Below, one piece after another: positions 1-5,379 of a stretch of DNA of 6,761 nt. Positions within the stretch are counted from its first letter, which is position 1. Every line of letters begins with the position of its first letter. A program made the position numbers and the translations under genes. This DNA is from Blastocatellia bacterium. GTDB taxonomy: Bacteria; Acidobacteriota; Blastocatellia; Chloracidobacteriales; JADJPF01. The notes beneath the pieces were generated by a model. It worked only from the letters and a program-made list of their open reading frames with translations. It had not been told where the DNA came from and searched no databases. The stretch lies in contig JAEUQL010000055.1 in assembly GCA_016789295.1 (NCBI GenBank), positions 1 to 6,761 of the forward strand, in the 5' to 3' direction.

Positions 1-1
1 C

Positions 2-400
2 ATACTAGCTTTTATTGGCAGTGCTCTTACAGCTATCTACCTGTCTAGAGGTGAAGAGGTTGCTGTTCCAAAACTTGTAGGAAAGAACCAGAATGAAGCC
101 AAACGTATAGGTAGCTCATTTGGTTTGCAGGTAGAGTCTATAGAGATATTTGACGAAGGCTCGAAGAAGGATATAGTAGTTCGTCAAGATCCGAAAGCTG
201 GAATGATTGTCAAAAAGGGTTTTACAGTCAAAGTATATTACAGCAGTGGCAATAGACAGTCAGAATCGAAAAACTCTAGCAACCTGAACCAGCATTTTCT
301 AGGTCTTGTGCGAACTTTACATTCGTTTGATCTTTATAGCCAAGTTGATTCACAACAGGCAAGCTTACACAAACTAGAAGGAGAAAAGGAGCAGAGATGA
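2..400 (+). CDS. Membrane-anchored PASTA-domain protein (5' end outside window)
   Basis: The frame is open from the left edge to a TGA at 398-400, giving 132 visible residues; the start lies upstream. The first visible residues (ILAFIGSALTAIYLS) look like the end of a transmembrane helix. One PASTA repeat follows at about nt 68-247: it opens with VPKLVGKNQNEAKRIG, passes through the DEGSKKDIVVRQDPKAG segment typical of the family and ends in the VKVYYSSG strand. The remaining 50 or so residues are polar and look disordered. PASTA repeats are known as extracytoplasmic modules of PrkC-type kinases and class B penicillin-binding proteins, where they bind peptidoglycan. No kinase or transpeptidase domain is visible here, but one could lie upstream of the edge. 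A small single-PASTA anchored protein is my preferred reading. The stop codon overlaps the rpe start (ATGA), so the two are probably translationally coupled. The specific function is unknown. Confidence 0.85.
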   Translation: MLAFIGSALTAIYLSRGEEVAVPKLVGKNQNEAKRIGSSFGLQVESIEIFDEGSKKDIVVRQDPKAGMIVKKGFTVKVYYSSGNRQSESKNSSNLNQHFLGLVRTLHSFDLYSQVDSQQASLHKLEGEKEQR

Positions 401-1068
401 GAGTTCAGATAGCCCCGTCGATACTTTCTGCAGACTTTACCAGACTTGGTGAACAAGTGAAGGAGGTAGAAACTGCGGGTGCTGAAATAATACACATTGA
501 TGTGATGGATGGCCATTTTGTTCCCAACATATCGATAGGAATTCCCGTAGTTGAATCACTCCGCCGTATAACTAATCTACCACTAGATACCCATCTAATG
601 ATAAGTAATGCTGACCAGTACGTAGAGCGTTTTGCAAAAGCAGGGGCAAACATGATCTCTGTTCATGTGGAAGCTGTTACACACATTCACCGTACACTCG
701 AATATATTAAAAATCTTGGTTGCAAAGCAGGAGTCGTGTTAAACCCAGGGACACCACTATCAACTCTAGACGAGATCTTGCCATATGCTGACTTTGTTCT
801 TCTAATGTCTGTCAACCCAGGATTTGGGGGGCAGAAGTTTATTAAAAGCTCTCTGACAAAAATATCCAAGCTTAAAGCACTTATAGAAGCAGTTGGCAAA
901 GATATCCATATTGAAGTAGATGGCGGAATAGATATGACCACGGCACCACTCGTAGTAGAAGCTGGGGCTGAATGGCTCGTAGCCGGTTCTGCCATATTCG
1001 GTGCTGTTTCTCCTGCAGAGGCAGTTAAACAGATGAGGACTATAGCAAACAGACCAGTATCGGTCTAA
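397..1068 (+). CDS. rpe: Ribulose-phosphate 3-epimerase
   Basis: This 223-residue cytoplasmic TIM-barrel enzyme interconverts D-ribulose 5-phosphate and D-xylulose 5-phosphate in the pentose-phosphate pathway (and the Calvin cycle where present). The whole family pattern is visible: APSILSADF at residues 6-14, HIDVMDGHFVPN at 33-44, DTHLMI at 64-69, NPGTP at 116-120, the phosphate-loop MSVNPGFGGQKF at 137-148, EVDGGI at 173-178 and the second phosphate-binding segment AGSAIFGA near the C-terminus. The metal and catalytic residues are all present: His33, Asp35, His66 and Asp175. Length is normal for the family. The start is the ATG at 397, overlapping the PASTA stop by four bases; an AAGGAG Shine-Dalgarno at 386-391 with 5-base spacing supports it. 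The gene looks intact and I see no sign of transfer. Downstream, 51 bases separate it from the bamD-like gene. Confidence 0.98.
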   Translation: MRVQIAPSILSADFTRLGEQVKEVETAGAEIIHIDVMDGHFVPNISIGIPVVESLRRITNLPLDTHLMISNADQYVERFAKAGANMISVHVEAVTHIHRTLEYIKNLGCKAGVVLNPGTPLSTLDEILPYADFVLLMSVNPGFGGQKFIKSSLTKISKLKALIEAVGKDIHIEVDGGIDMTTAPLVVEAGAEWLVAGSAIFGAVSPAEAVKQMRTIANRPVSV

Positions 1069-1119
1069 ATAGGTGATAACAAACTTTATATTAAATACTA
1101 TTTTGTGGAGTAATAAGTA

Positions 1120-2268
1120 ATGAAGCTGGCAAAGCGACTATCTCTATTAATTTTAGCCATAATCATTTTGACTTCAGGTGCTTGTGGTGGCGGTGGCAAA
1201 AAGAAGTTGAGTGCTGCTGACCTTTCTGACGAACCGAAAGATGGAAGAGACAGAGAGCTTTTTCAAGAAGCACTCGGTGAAATGAAAAAGAAACGTTATG
1301 AGCAAGGTAGACTTTTGATAAATACTCTTGTTACTACCTATGGTGACAGCCCATTTTTGCCTATGGCAAAGCTCACGATTGCTGATTCTTACTACCGTGA
1401 AGGTGGTACATCAAACTTGATTCAAGCTGAAGCCGAATACAAAGACTGGCTTCAATTCTTTCCAAACCACGAACTTGCTCCTCAAGTACTCCTAAAGATG
1501 GCAGAAATACACATGAGACAGGTTCAGACAGCAGATAGAGATAAAGAGCATGCGTTCTTGGCTGAAAAACAGCTTCTAGAGATCAGACGACGCTTTCCAC
1601 AAGCCGCACAGAATGAGCAGGTAGAAGAATATCTGCAAGTTGTGCAAGAGCTTCTGGCAGAACACGACTTGCGTGTAGCAAAGTTCTACTTTGAGCGTAG
1701 GGAAAATTGGAAAGCCACAGAGTCTCGCTGCATCGACATTGTAAACAAGTATCCTAACTACACATCACTGGACACAGCACTCTGGTATCTAGCAAGGTCT
1801 CAAGAGCAAGAAGAGAACACGGAAGATGCTTCAAAAAACTACGCAAGGATAGTACGTGAGTTTCCAAAGAGCAAATACAGAGATGCAGCAGCAGAGAGGC
1901 TGGAGCGATTTGGCAAACCTGTTCCAGATCCAATGCAGGATGTGGAAGAACGCATTGTGGAGAGACGCTCGATGATGGCTCGTATGATGGAGAATCTCTT
2001 TGGCCCATCTTTGGCTGTCTCAAAAGAGGGTATTCTGCTCAAGAAAGACGACCAAGTTGATGAAGCAACCTACAGGCTTATAAATGAAGCTTCTCAAAAC
2101 TCCTTTCCATCTCCTCAGAGTACAAGAGGAGCCAGTGAAGCAAAAGATTCTGCAAAGAGTGCAGAAGCCACTAGTTCTTCTACCGATACCAATGACTCTT
2201 CCAAGCCAGGTTCGGCAAGCAGACCAAGGATAAAAGAGAAGAAGGAAAAGAAAGAGAAATCGAAGTAG
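1120..2268 (+). CDS. bamD: BamD-like outer-membrane assembly lipoprotein with TPR repeats and a long basic tail
   Basis: This 382-residue protein is probably the BamD/YfiO component of the outer-membrane beta-barrel assembly machine, anchored by lipid to the periplasmic face of the outer membrane. It opens with a lipoprotein-type signal: MKLAKR, a hydrophobic stretch (LSLLILAIIIL), then TSGAC with the likely lipidated Cys at residue 22 and a Gly-rich tether. Residues 43-262 are helical and TPR-like, with landmarks such as YEQGRLLINTLVTTYGDSPF, AEAEYKDWLQFFPNHELAPQ, AEKQLLEIRRRFPQ and YARIVREFPKSKYRDAAAER; aromatic-Pro turns after each repeat are typical of BamD. Residues from about 265 form a long extension ending in a Ser-rich stretch and KEKKEKKEKSK, making the protein much longer than E. 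coli BamD (about 245 residues). The lipobox is imperfect because position -3 is Ser instead of Leu. GGAG at 1107-1110 lies 9 bases before the ATG. Another TPR lipoprotein of the outer-membrane or tol-pal type is possible. Confidence 0.8.
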   Translation: MKLAKRLSLLILAIIILTSGACGGGGKKKLSAADLSDEPKDGRDRELFQEALGEMKKKRYEQGRLLINTLVTTYGDSPFLPMAKLTIADSYYREGGTSNLIQAEAEYKDWLQFFPNHELAPQVLLKMAEIHMRQVQTADRDKEHAFLAEKQLLEIRRRFPQAAQNEQVEEYLQVVQELLAEHDLRVAKFYFERRENWKATESRCIDIVNKYPNYTSLDTALWYLARSQEQEENTEDASKNYARIVREFPKSKYRDAAAERLERFGKPVPDPMQDVEERIVERRSMMARMMENLFGPSLAVSKEGILLKKDDQVDEATYRLINEASQNSFPSPQSTRGASEAKDSAKSAEATSSSTDTNDSSKPGSASRPRIKEKKEKKEKSK

Positions 2269-2289
2269 GTTGGCTGACGTATGGGTTTA

Positions 2290-2345
2290 TATAGCAGAAG
2301 ACTTCAACAGGTCTTCTGCTGTAGTTTATAAAACAGCTTTTTTTT
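2290..2345 (+). terminator. Probable terminator of the PASTA-rpe-bamD unit
   Basis: The two 10-base arms at 2293-2302 (agcagaagac) and 2311-2320 (gtcttctgct) are perfectly complementary. The stem extends to 2290/2323 through a G-U pair, giving 13 bp around the 8-base loop ttcaacag. A run of eight Ts lies at 2338-2345, 14 bases beyond the stem, which is further than in a canonical intrinsic terminator. A second hairpin, GCTGT 2318-2322 with ACAGC 2333-2337, directly abuts the T run but shares bases with the first. It starts 22 bases after the bamD stop, so the position is right for the end of the operon. The exact 3' end is uncertain. Confidence 0.6.
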
Positions 2346-2374
2346 CAAATATTTGTAAAATAAGAGTTCTTGAC

Positions 2375-2815
2375 ATCCTTCTGCTTGAATGTTAGCTTAG
2401 GTTTCTGTCTTCGGATGTCTAACTATCATAGTGATATCTCAAACATAAAATTTATCACTCTTCGGCAGAAGACCTGGGCCAAAGGTTTGGCCGAGGATGA
2501 ACGTCACTCTTGGTTGGTAAACGGAAAACCCAGATAAATAAAGAGTTAAGCAATTGGTATCAAAATAGGGCTTTGTTACAATTTGCAGGTGAAAGTGGAT
2601 TGGTGCTAAATCGTGACCATAATGCTGCAAGAAATATTCTGGCAAGAGAAATAGTTCTCTTGCAGGCAGAAGGGCTTTCCGTCTCTGCGCCTGGAGGCTT
2701 GGCATTGGCTGAGCAAAGGCGAACCTTCTCAACAGAGAGTTCCTTTAGATATCAGGCGTGTTGTTTCGGCGTCATTCTAAGCAATCCCCGTTTTTCAAAA
2801 CCGGGAGGATGTCAA
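2375..2815 (+). mobile_element. Decayed IS200/IS605-type (tnpB-only) element remnant
   Basis: About 441 bases between the bamD terminator and the receiver gene look like an internally deleted IS605-family element. The right side is clear: a TnpB C-terminal coding remnant runs directly into a stem-loop and the terminal motif GGAGGATGTCAA, which I know as a common right end of this family. The left boundary is inferred. A TTGAC pentamer at 2370-2374 matches the kind of target these elements insert 3' of, and the following ATCCT mirrors AGGAT inside the right end. No TnpA (HUH transposase) coding is visible. The left part (2375-2497) has no recognisable coding. It holds a 7-bp stem at 2430-2436/2453-2459 and a 7-bp near-palindrome GGCCAAA-GG-TTTGGCC at 2477-2492, either of which might be part of the left-end structure. 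Confidence 0.65.
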
Positions 2816-2818
2816 TGA
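2501..2818 (+). pseudogene. TnpB (IS605 OrfB) C-terminal remnant
   Basis: The frame is open from 2501, after a TGA at 2498-2500, to the TGA at 2816-2818. It encodes only the C-terminal end of the RNA-guided nuclease TnpB. The diagnostic segment is GLVLNRDHNAARNIL (nt about 2599-2642), equivalent to the family's DRDxNAAxNIL RuvC-III motif; the Asp before H-N-A-A, the usual catalytic acid, is retained, while the first Asp is Asn. Upstream, TSLLVGKRKTQINKELS lines up with the usual TSQxCxxCGxR...KxLS zinc-ribbon half, but no cysteines remain in either knuckle (the second reads FAGES instead of CxxC). The downstream GLSVSAPGGLALAE is also typical of TnpB tails. The N-terminal wedge/REC region and RuvC-I and -II are absent, so an active nuclease is not possible. 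No Shine-Dalgarno is convincing. The final residues read through the right-end hairpin. Confidence 0.75.
2781..2815 (+). ncRNA. IS605 right-end hairpin, likely the 3' end of an omega-RNA scaffold
   Basis: The arms tccccgtttt (2785-2794) and aaaaccggga (2797-2806) pair with a single C-C mismatch, and GGATGTCAA ends at 2815. In TnpB systems the right end is transcribed as the 3' part of the guide (omega) RNA, overlapping the 3' end of tnpB, and the guide is whatever sequence follows the element. Family knowledge and the sequence match support the right-end call. That an RNA is still made here is inference, since tnpB is dead and no dedicated promoter was found. Confidence 0.5.
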
Positions 2819-2825
2819 CTGTAGG

Positions 2826-2865
2826 TGTTCTAACTCAGATATGCAGAGTTGAATTTGTTAGAACA
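2826..2865. promoter_or_regulatory. 9-bp inverted repeat upstream of the receiver gene
   Basis: TGTTCTAAC (2826-2834) and GTTAGAACA (2857-2865) are perfect inverted repeats with a 22-base spacer. A competing small hairpin, AACTC 2832-2836 with GAGTT 2846-2850, overlaps the left arm. The right arm overlaps a candidate -35 box. It could be an operator, an RNA stem in the leader, or part of a pre-insertion terminator. The perfect arms are visible; the role is inference. Confidence 0.5.
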
Positions 2866-2883
2866 TATATTGAGAACTATCTT
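2855..2883 (+). promoter_or_regulatory. Weak candidate sigma-70-type promoter for the receiver gene
   Basis: TTGTTA (2855-2860) and TATCTT (2878-2883) are separated by 17 bases, each matching 4 of 6 consensus positions. It sits 38 bases before the start codon, beyond the terminator and the IS remnant, where a promoter would be expected. In AT-rich DNA such matches arise by chance, so this is only a candidate. Confidence 0.25.
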
Positions 2884-2920
2884 ACATAAGGTGTAGATCT
2901 ACTTCTGGCAGGAGGCACTA

Positions 2921-5200
2921 ATGGGACGCAGAATCCTACTTGCAGATGACAGTATAACCATACAGAAAGTGGTCAATTTGACCTTTTCTGATGAAGGTAT
3001 AGATGTCGTCACTGTAGGCAATGGCGAACTTGCTCTAAGAAAACTCAACGACGTTAGACCAGACATTGTGTTAGCTGACATATACATGCCTGGTAGAAAT
3101 GGTTATGAAGTTTGTGAGTATATAAAAACAAACCCACAATTCTCTCACATACCAGTGCTTCTTCTTGTAGGAGCTTTTGAGCCTTTTGACCAAACAGAAG
3201 CATCCCGTGTAAAGGCTGATGGGTATCTGACAAAGCCGTTTGAATCTCGTACTCTGGTAGCTACTGTCAATCGTCTTCTAGCACAAGTTCCAGTTCAACC
3301 AACTTTGCCTTCACAAGCTCAACAAACTTGGCAGGTCAATTCTGCAGAGTCGAACATAAAGCTTTCACCTGAAGTAATGAGCCATTTTCAGATACCTACT
3401 CAAAATTCACCCTATCCAAAAGCGGTGCCAAAAGCTAGTTTCATTCCTGCATCTGAAGTTGTGGAGCCTCCTCCAGTTGCTTCTCCAGTTGTGCACAAAC
3501 CAGAGCCTTTACCAGACTCTATTTCACAGCCAAATGCCTTTACATTTGAAGCCAAACCTACACCGCCCATTTTTGAAGAACCTTTAGCCACTCCTAATCA
3601 AACAAGCAGCGAAGTGAAAGCACCAAAGTTTGAGTTCAACTTTGACTACTCAGAGCCTATAAAGCCTACAACCGAAAAAAGTTTCTCTCTGCAACCAACA
3701 GAAAAACTTGAACTTCCTGTCACTTCAGAACCGAAGTTTCTAGAAAATGACTATGCAGACAGAAATGTAGCTTATGAAGCCGAAGTTGCTAGTAGTTTAG
3801 GGATTGATTACCAACAGGCTTCAGATGAAACATCTCCACTAGAAATAGATGTAGAGCCAAATTTAGAGTCAAGCATGGACTCAAGCCTAGAGTCAAGTCT
3901 AGGCTCAGGCTTGGAATCGAGCATAGAACCAGAACTGGAGTCAAGCCTAGAAACTGAAGTGGCACCAAGCCAAGAGCAGTTTGTCTCTTCTGACCAGTAT
4001 GAAGAAGACATTATGCCTCTAGATCTTGAGCCGCTTGATGAGATATATGAAAACTCTGGCGATGCTGTGCTTGAGCTTGCTTCTGAGCAGATATCAGATG
4101 ATCAGTCATCTGCTGACACTGTACACCCAATCGAGACAGAGATACTTTTTGAGCCAAATACTCCTTCCTCTCTCGATCTGGTGGAAGAACCAGCCGCTCC
4201 TGCAGTTTCACAACCAATAATGACAGAGACATCAGCATATGATGCTGTAGGCGATAGTCTCTTGACCGAACCTTTGCCAGTACAACAAGCTGTAGAGCAA
4301 ATAGAAAAAACTGTTGTTGAGGAAAGTACTATCAGTGAAGAGACCCAGAAAAGGTCTACCATGGAAATGGTCTCTTTGCCAGATCCACAACGCCCTGCCT
4401 TTGAAGATGCCGAAACTGCTATACCTTCTTCTGAAGCACCCGTTTTGCAGCACCCGTCTCCAGCATCACAGGATTTTGTCTTTGAACTCCCTCCAGAACC
4501 ATCAGAGGATCTAGCCAGCCAACAGACTCTTAGCAGAGCAGTTGAAGAAAACCCACTCATTTTAGAAGAAGAACAGAGAGAAGAGAGATTTTCATATAGT
4601 CAGCAAGAAGAAAAACAGCAATCAGAGGTTTTGATAGGTGAAAGTGGGCTGCCAAATGAAAGTAGATTGATAGAAGAGAGGCAGACTGTAGAAACATCTG
4701 TTGGGCAAACTTCAGAGCTTTTCAATGCTCCTGTTTTTGAACTTCCACCACTTGTTGAAGAGACAGACGAGCCTTATCAGATGACGAAGGCATTGGCAGA
4801 AACAAAGCCTTCTATACCCGTTGTTGAAGAAGAGAAGATTGAGAGAGAAGAGAAAGAAGAACAACAAGACAGAACAGAAAGATTGGATAGAACTGTCTGG
4901 CCACAACCTGTTGAAGAAGATTTTGAGCAGGTACCAGGTCAATCTGTTGAGGTTGTAAGTCAATCTGTTGAAGTGGCTTCAGTCCCAGTAGCAGAAGTGC
5001 CTGTAGTAGCTTCTCACTCTTTGCCTTCGCCTGTTATTACAACTATTGATCAGATTCCACAACATCTGATAGATGAAATAGTGCGTCAGGCAGTAGCTAA
5101 GATGTCAGAAGATGTAGTTCGCCAAATTGCTTGGGAAGTGGTTCCAGATCTAGCTGAAATACTTATAAAAAAGAGGCTCGATCAAAAGCCTCTTGGCTAG
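2921..5200 (+). CDS. Receiver-domain protein with very long acidic linker and conserved C-terminal helical tail
   Basis: This is a 759-residue response-regulator-like protein. Residues 4-121 are a CheY-type receiver: the acidic pair is Asp9-Asp10, the phospho-acceptor Asp53 (VLADIYMPG) and the conserved Lys105 (LTKPF). The switch Thr/Ser position holds Val83 (LLLVGAFEPFD). Residues about 125-705 are low-complexity, rich in Glu, Ser, Pro, Gln and Val, and probably disordered; they include tandem LESS-type repeats (315-344), two FELPP motifs (521-525 and 606-610) and a QSVEV duplication. Residues 706-759 form a compact amphipathic segment containing SEDVVRQIAWEVVPDLAEILIKK, which I recall from receiver proteins of Acidobacteriota and Deltaproteobacteria. 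There is no DNA-binding, GGDEF or kinase domain. AGGAGG at 2910-2915, five bases before the ATG, fixes the start. A 40-base-class terminator follows. Partner kinase and output are unknown; a scaffold or polar-localisation role is speculation. Confidence 0.85.
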   Translation: MGRRILLADDSITIQKVVNLTFSDEGIDVVTVGNGELALRKLNDVRPDIVLADIYMPGRNGYEVCEYIKTNPQFSHIPVLLLVGAFEPFDQTEASRVKADGYLTKPFESRTLVATVNRLLAQVPVQPTLPSQAQQTWQVNSAESNIKLSPEVMSHFQIPTQNSPYPKAVPKASFIPASEVVEPPPVASPVVHKPEPLPDSISQPNAFTFEAKPTPPIFEEPLATPNQTSSEVKAPKFEFNFDYSEPIKPTTEKSFSLQPTEKLELPVTSEPKFLENDYADRNVAYEAEVASSLGIDYQQASDETSPLEIDVEPNLESSMDSSLESSLGSGLESSIEPELESSLETEVAPSQEQFVSSDQYEEDIMPLDLEPLDEIYENSGDAVLELASEQISDDQSSADTVHPIETEILFEPNTPSSLDLVEEPAAPAVSQPIMTETSAYDAVGDSLLTEPLPVQQAVEQIEKTVVEESTISEETQKRSTMEMVSLPDPQRPAFEDAETAIPSSEAPVLQHPSPASQDFVFELPPEPSEDLASQQTLSRAVEENPLILEEEQREERFSYSQQEEKQQSEVLIGESGLPNESRLIEERQTVETSVGQTSELFNAPVFELPPLVEETDEPYQMTKALAETKPSIPVVEEEKIEREEKEEQQDRTERLDRTVWPQPVEEDFEQVPGQSVEVVSQSVEVASVPVAEVPVVASHSLPSPVITTIDQIPQHLIDEIVRQAVAKMSEDVVRQIAWEVVPDLAEILIKKRLDQKPLG
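3863..3952 (+). repeat. Degenerate 12-nt tandem repeat (LESS-type tetrapeptides) in the linker
   Basis: About 7.5 units of a 12-base, four-residue repeat encode LESS, MDSS, LESS, LGSG, LESS, IEPE, LESS, LE at residues 315-344. The DNA unit resembles ctagagtcaagc, with drift between copies. It stays in frame, so copy-number change would vary linker length without breaking the gene. Confidence 0.85.
4940..4981 (+). repeat. 21-nt tandem duplication (QSVEV) in the linker
   Basis: Two adjacent 21-base units, 4940-4960 and 4961-4981, both start caatctgttga and encode QSVEVVS and QSVEVAS. It is another in-frame expansion within the disordered linker. Confidence 0.75.
5171..5194 (+). repeat. 8-bp stem-loop at the 3' end of the receiver gene
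   Basis: AAGAGGCT (5171-5178) and AGCCTCTT (5187-5194) are perfect inverted repeats around cgatcaaa, spanning the last codons before the TAG. No T run follows, so it is not a canonical terminator. It might affect mRNA stability, or be coincidental. Confidence 0.35.
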
Positions 5201-5277
5201 ATGCTCACTAATGAGTATGACCTTTTTATCTATCAAACAATGGCTTTCGCACTACGATAGATCTATTACCAGTTTTC

Positions 5278-5319
5278 AGATAGCTGCGTGGAAAAGAGAG
5301 TTCTTCGCAGCTATTTTTA
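5278..5319 (+). terminator. Rho-independent terminator of the receiver gene
   Basis: AGCTGCGTGGAA (5282-5293) pairs with TTCTTCGCAGCT (5301-5312), with one T-T mismatch and one G-U, around the loop aagagag. The stem extends outward through A-T pairs to 5278/5316 into the TTTTT tract at 5314-5318. It lies 77 bases after the receiver stop and about 60 bases before valS, so it separates the two transcription units. Its presence also argues against the small open frame that crosses this region. Confidence 0.8.
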
Positions 5320-5331
5320 TTGCAGTTACTG

Positions 5332-5346
5332 GCAAGGCTACCTTGC
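5332..5346 (+). repeat. Small hairpin in the valS leader
   Basis: GCAAGG (5332-5337) and CCTTGC (5341-5346) pair perfectly around the loop cta, 33 bases before the valS start. No T run follows, and there is no T-box-like architecture. The role is unknown. Confidence 0.3.
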
Positions 5347-5379
5347 ACATTCAGCATAAGATGGAGTTGAATAGAATTG

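Larger units (their letters stand above)
2370..2815. repeat. 10-bp inverted repeat bracketing the IS605 remnant
   Basis: TTGACATCCT at 2370-2379 is the exact reverse complement of AGGATGTCAA at 2806-2815. IS200/IS605 elements have no conventional terminal inverted repeats, so the match may simply combine the target TTGAC with a left end starting ATCCT. Alternatively it marks a palindrome-associated, non-autonomous derivative with two right-end-like termini. Confidence 0.6.

Noticed and set aside
2375..2500. A TnpA (IS200 HUH transposase) remnant in the left part of the element
   Set aside because: No HUH or catalytic Tyr motif could be found in any frame by reading; the segment is only about 125 bases with many stops.
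2439..2732. Minus-strand open frame of 97 codons opposite the TnpB remnant
   Set aside because: The plus strand carries clear TnpB motifs here; the minus translation shows no recognisable domain and has no ribosome site.
3863..3952. CRISPR-like array
   Set aside because: The 12-base units are contiguous with no spacers and stay in frame within the receiver gene; they are a coding repeat.
4102..4560. Minus-strand open frame of 152 codons inside the receiver gene
   Set aside because: Its Ser/Thr/Gly-rich composition mirrors the low-complexity coding strand; it is a shadow of the repetitive linker.
5320..5379. T-box riboswitch or other amino-acid-responsive leader before valS
   Set aside because: Only 60 bases separate the upstream terminator from the start codon, and there is just a 6-bp hairpin; no T-box or specifier-loop architecture fits.
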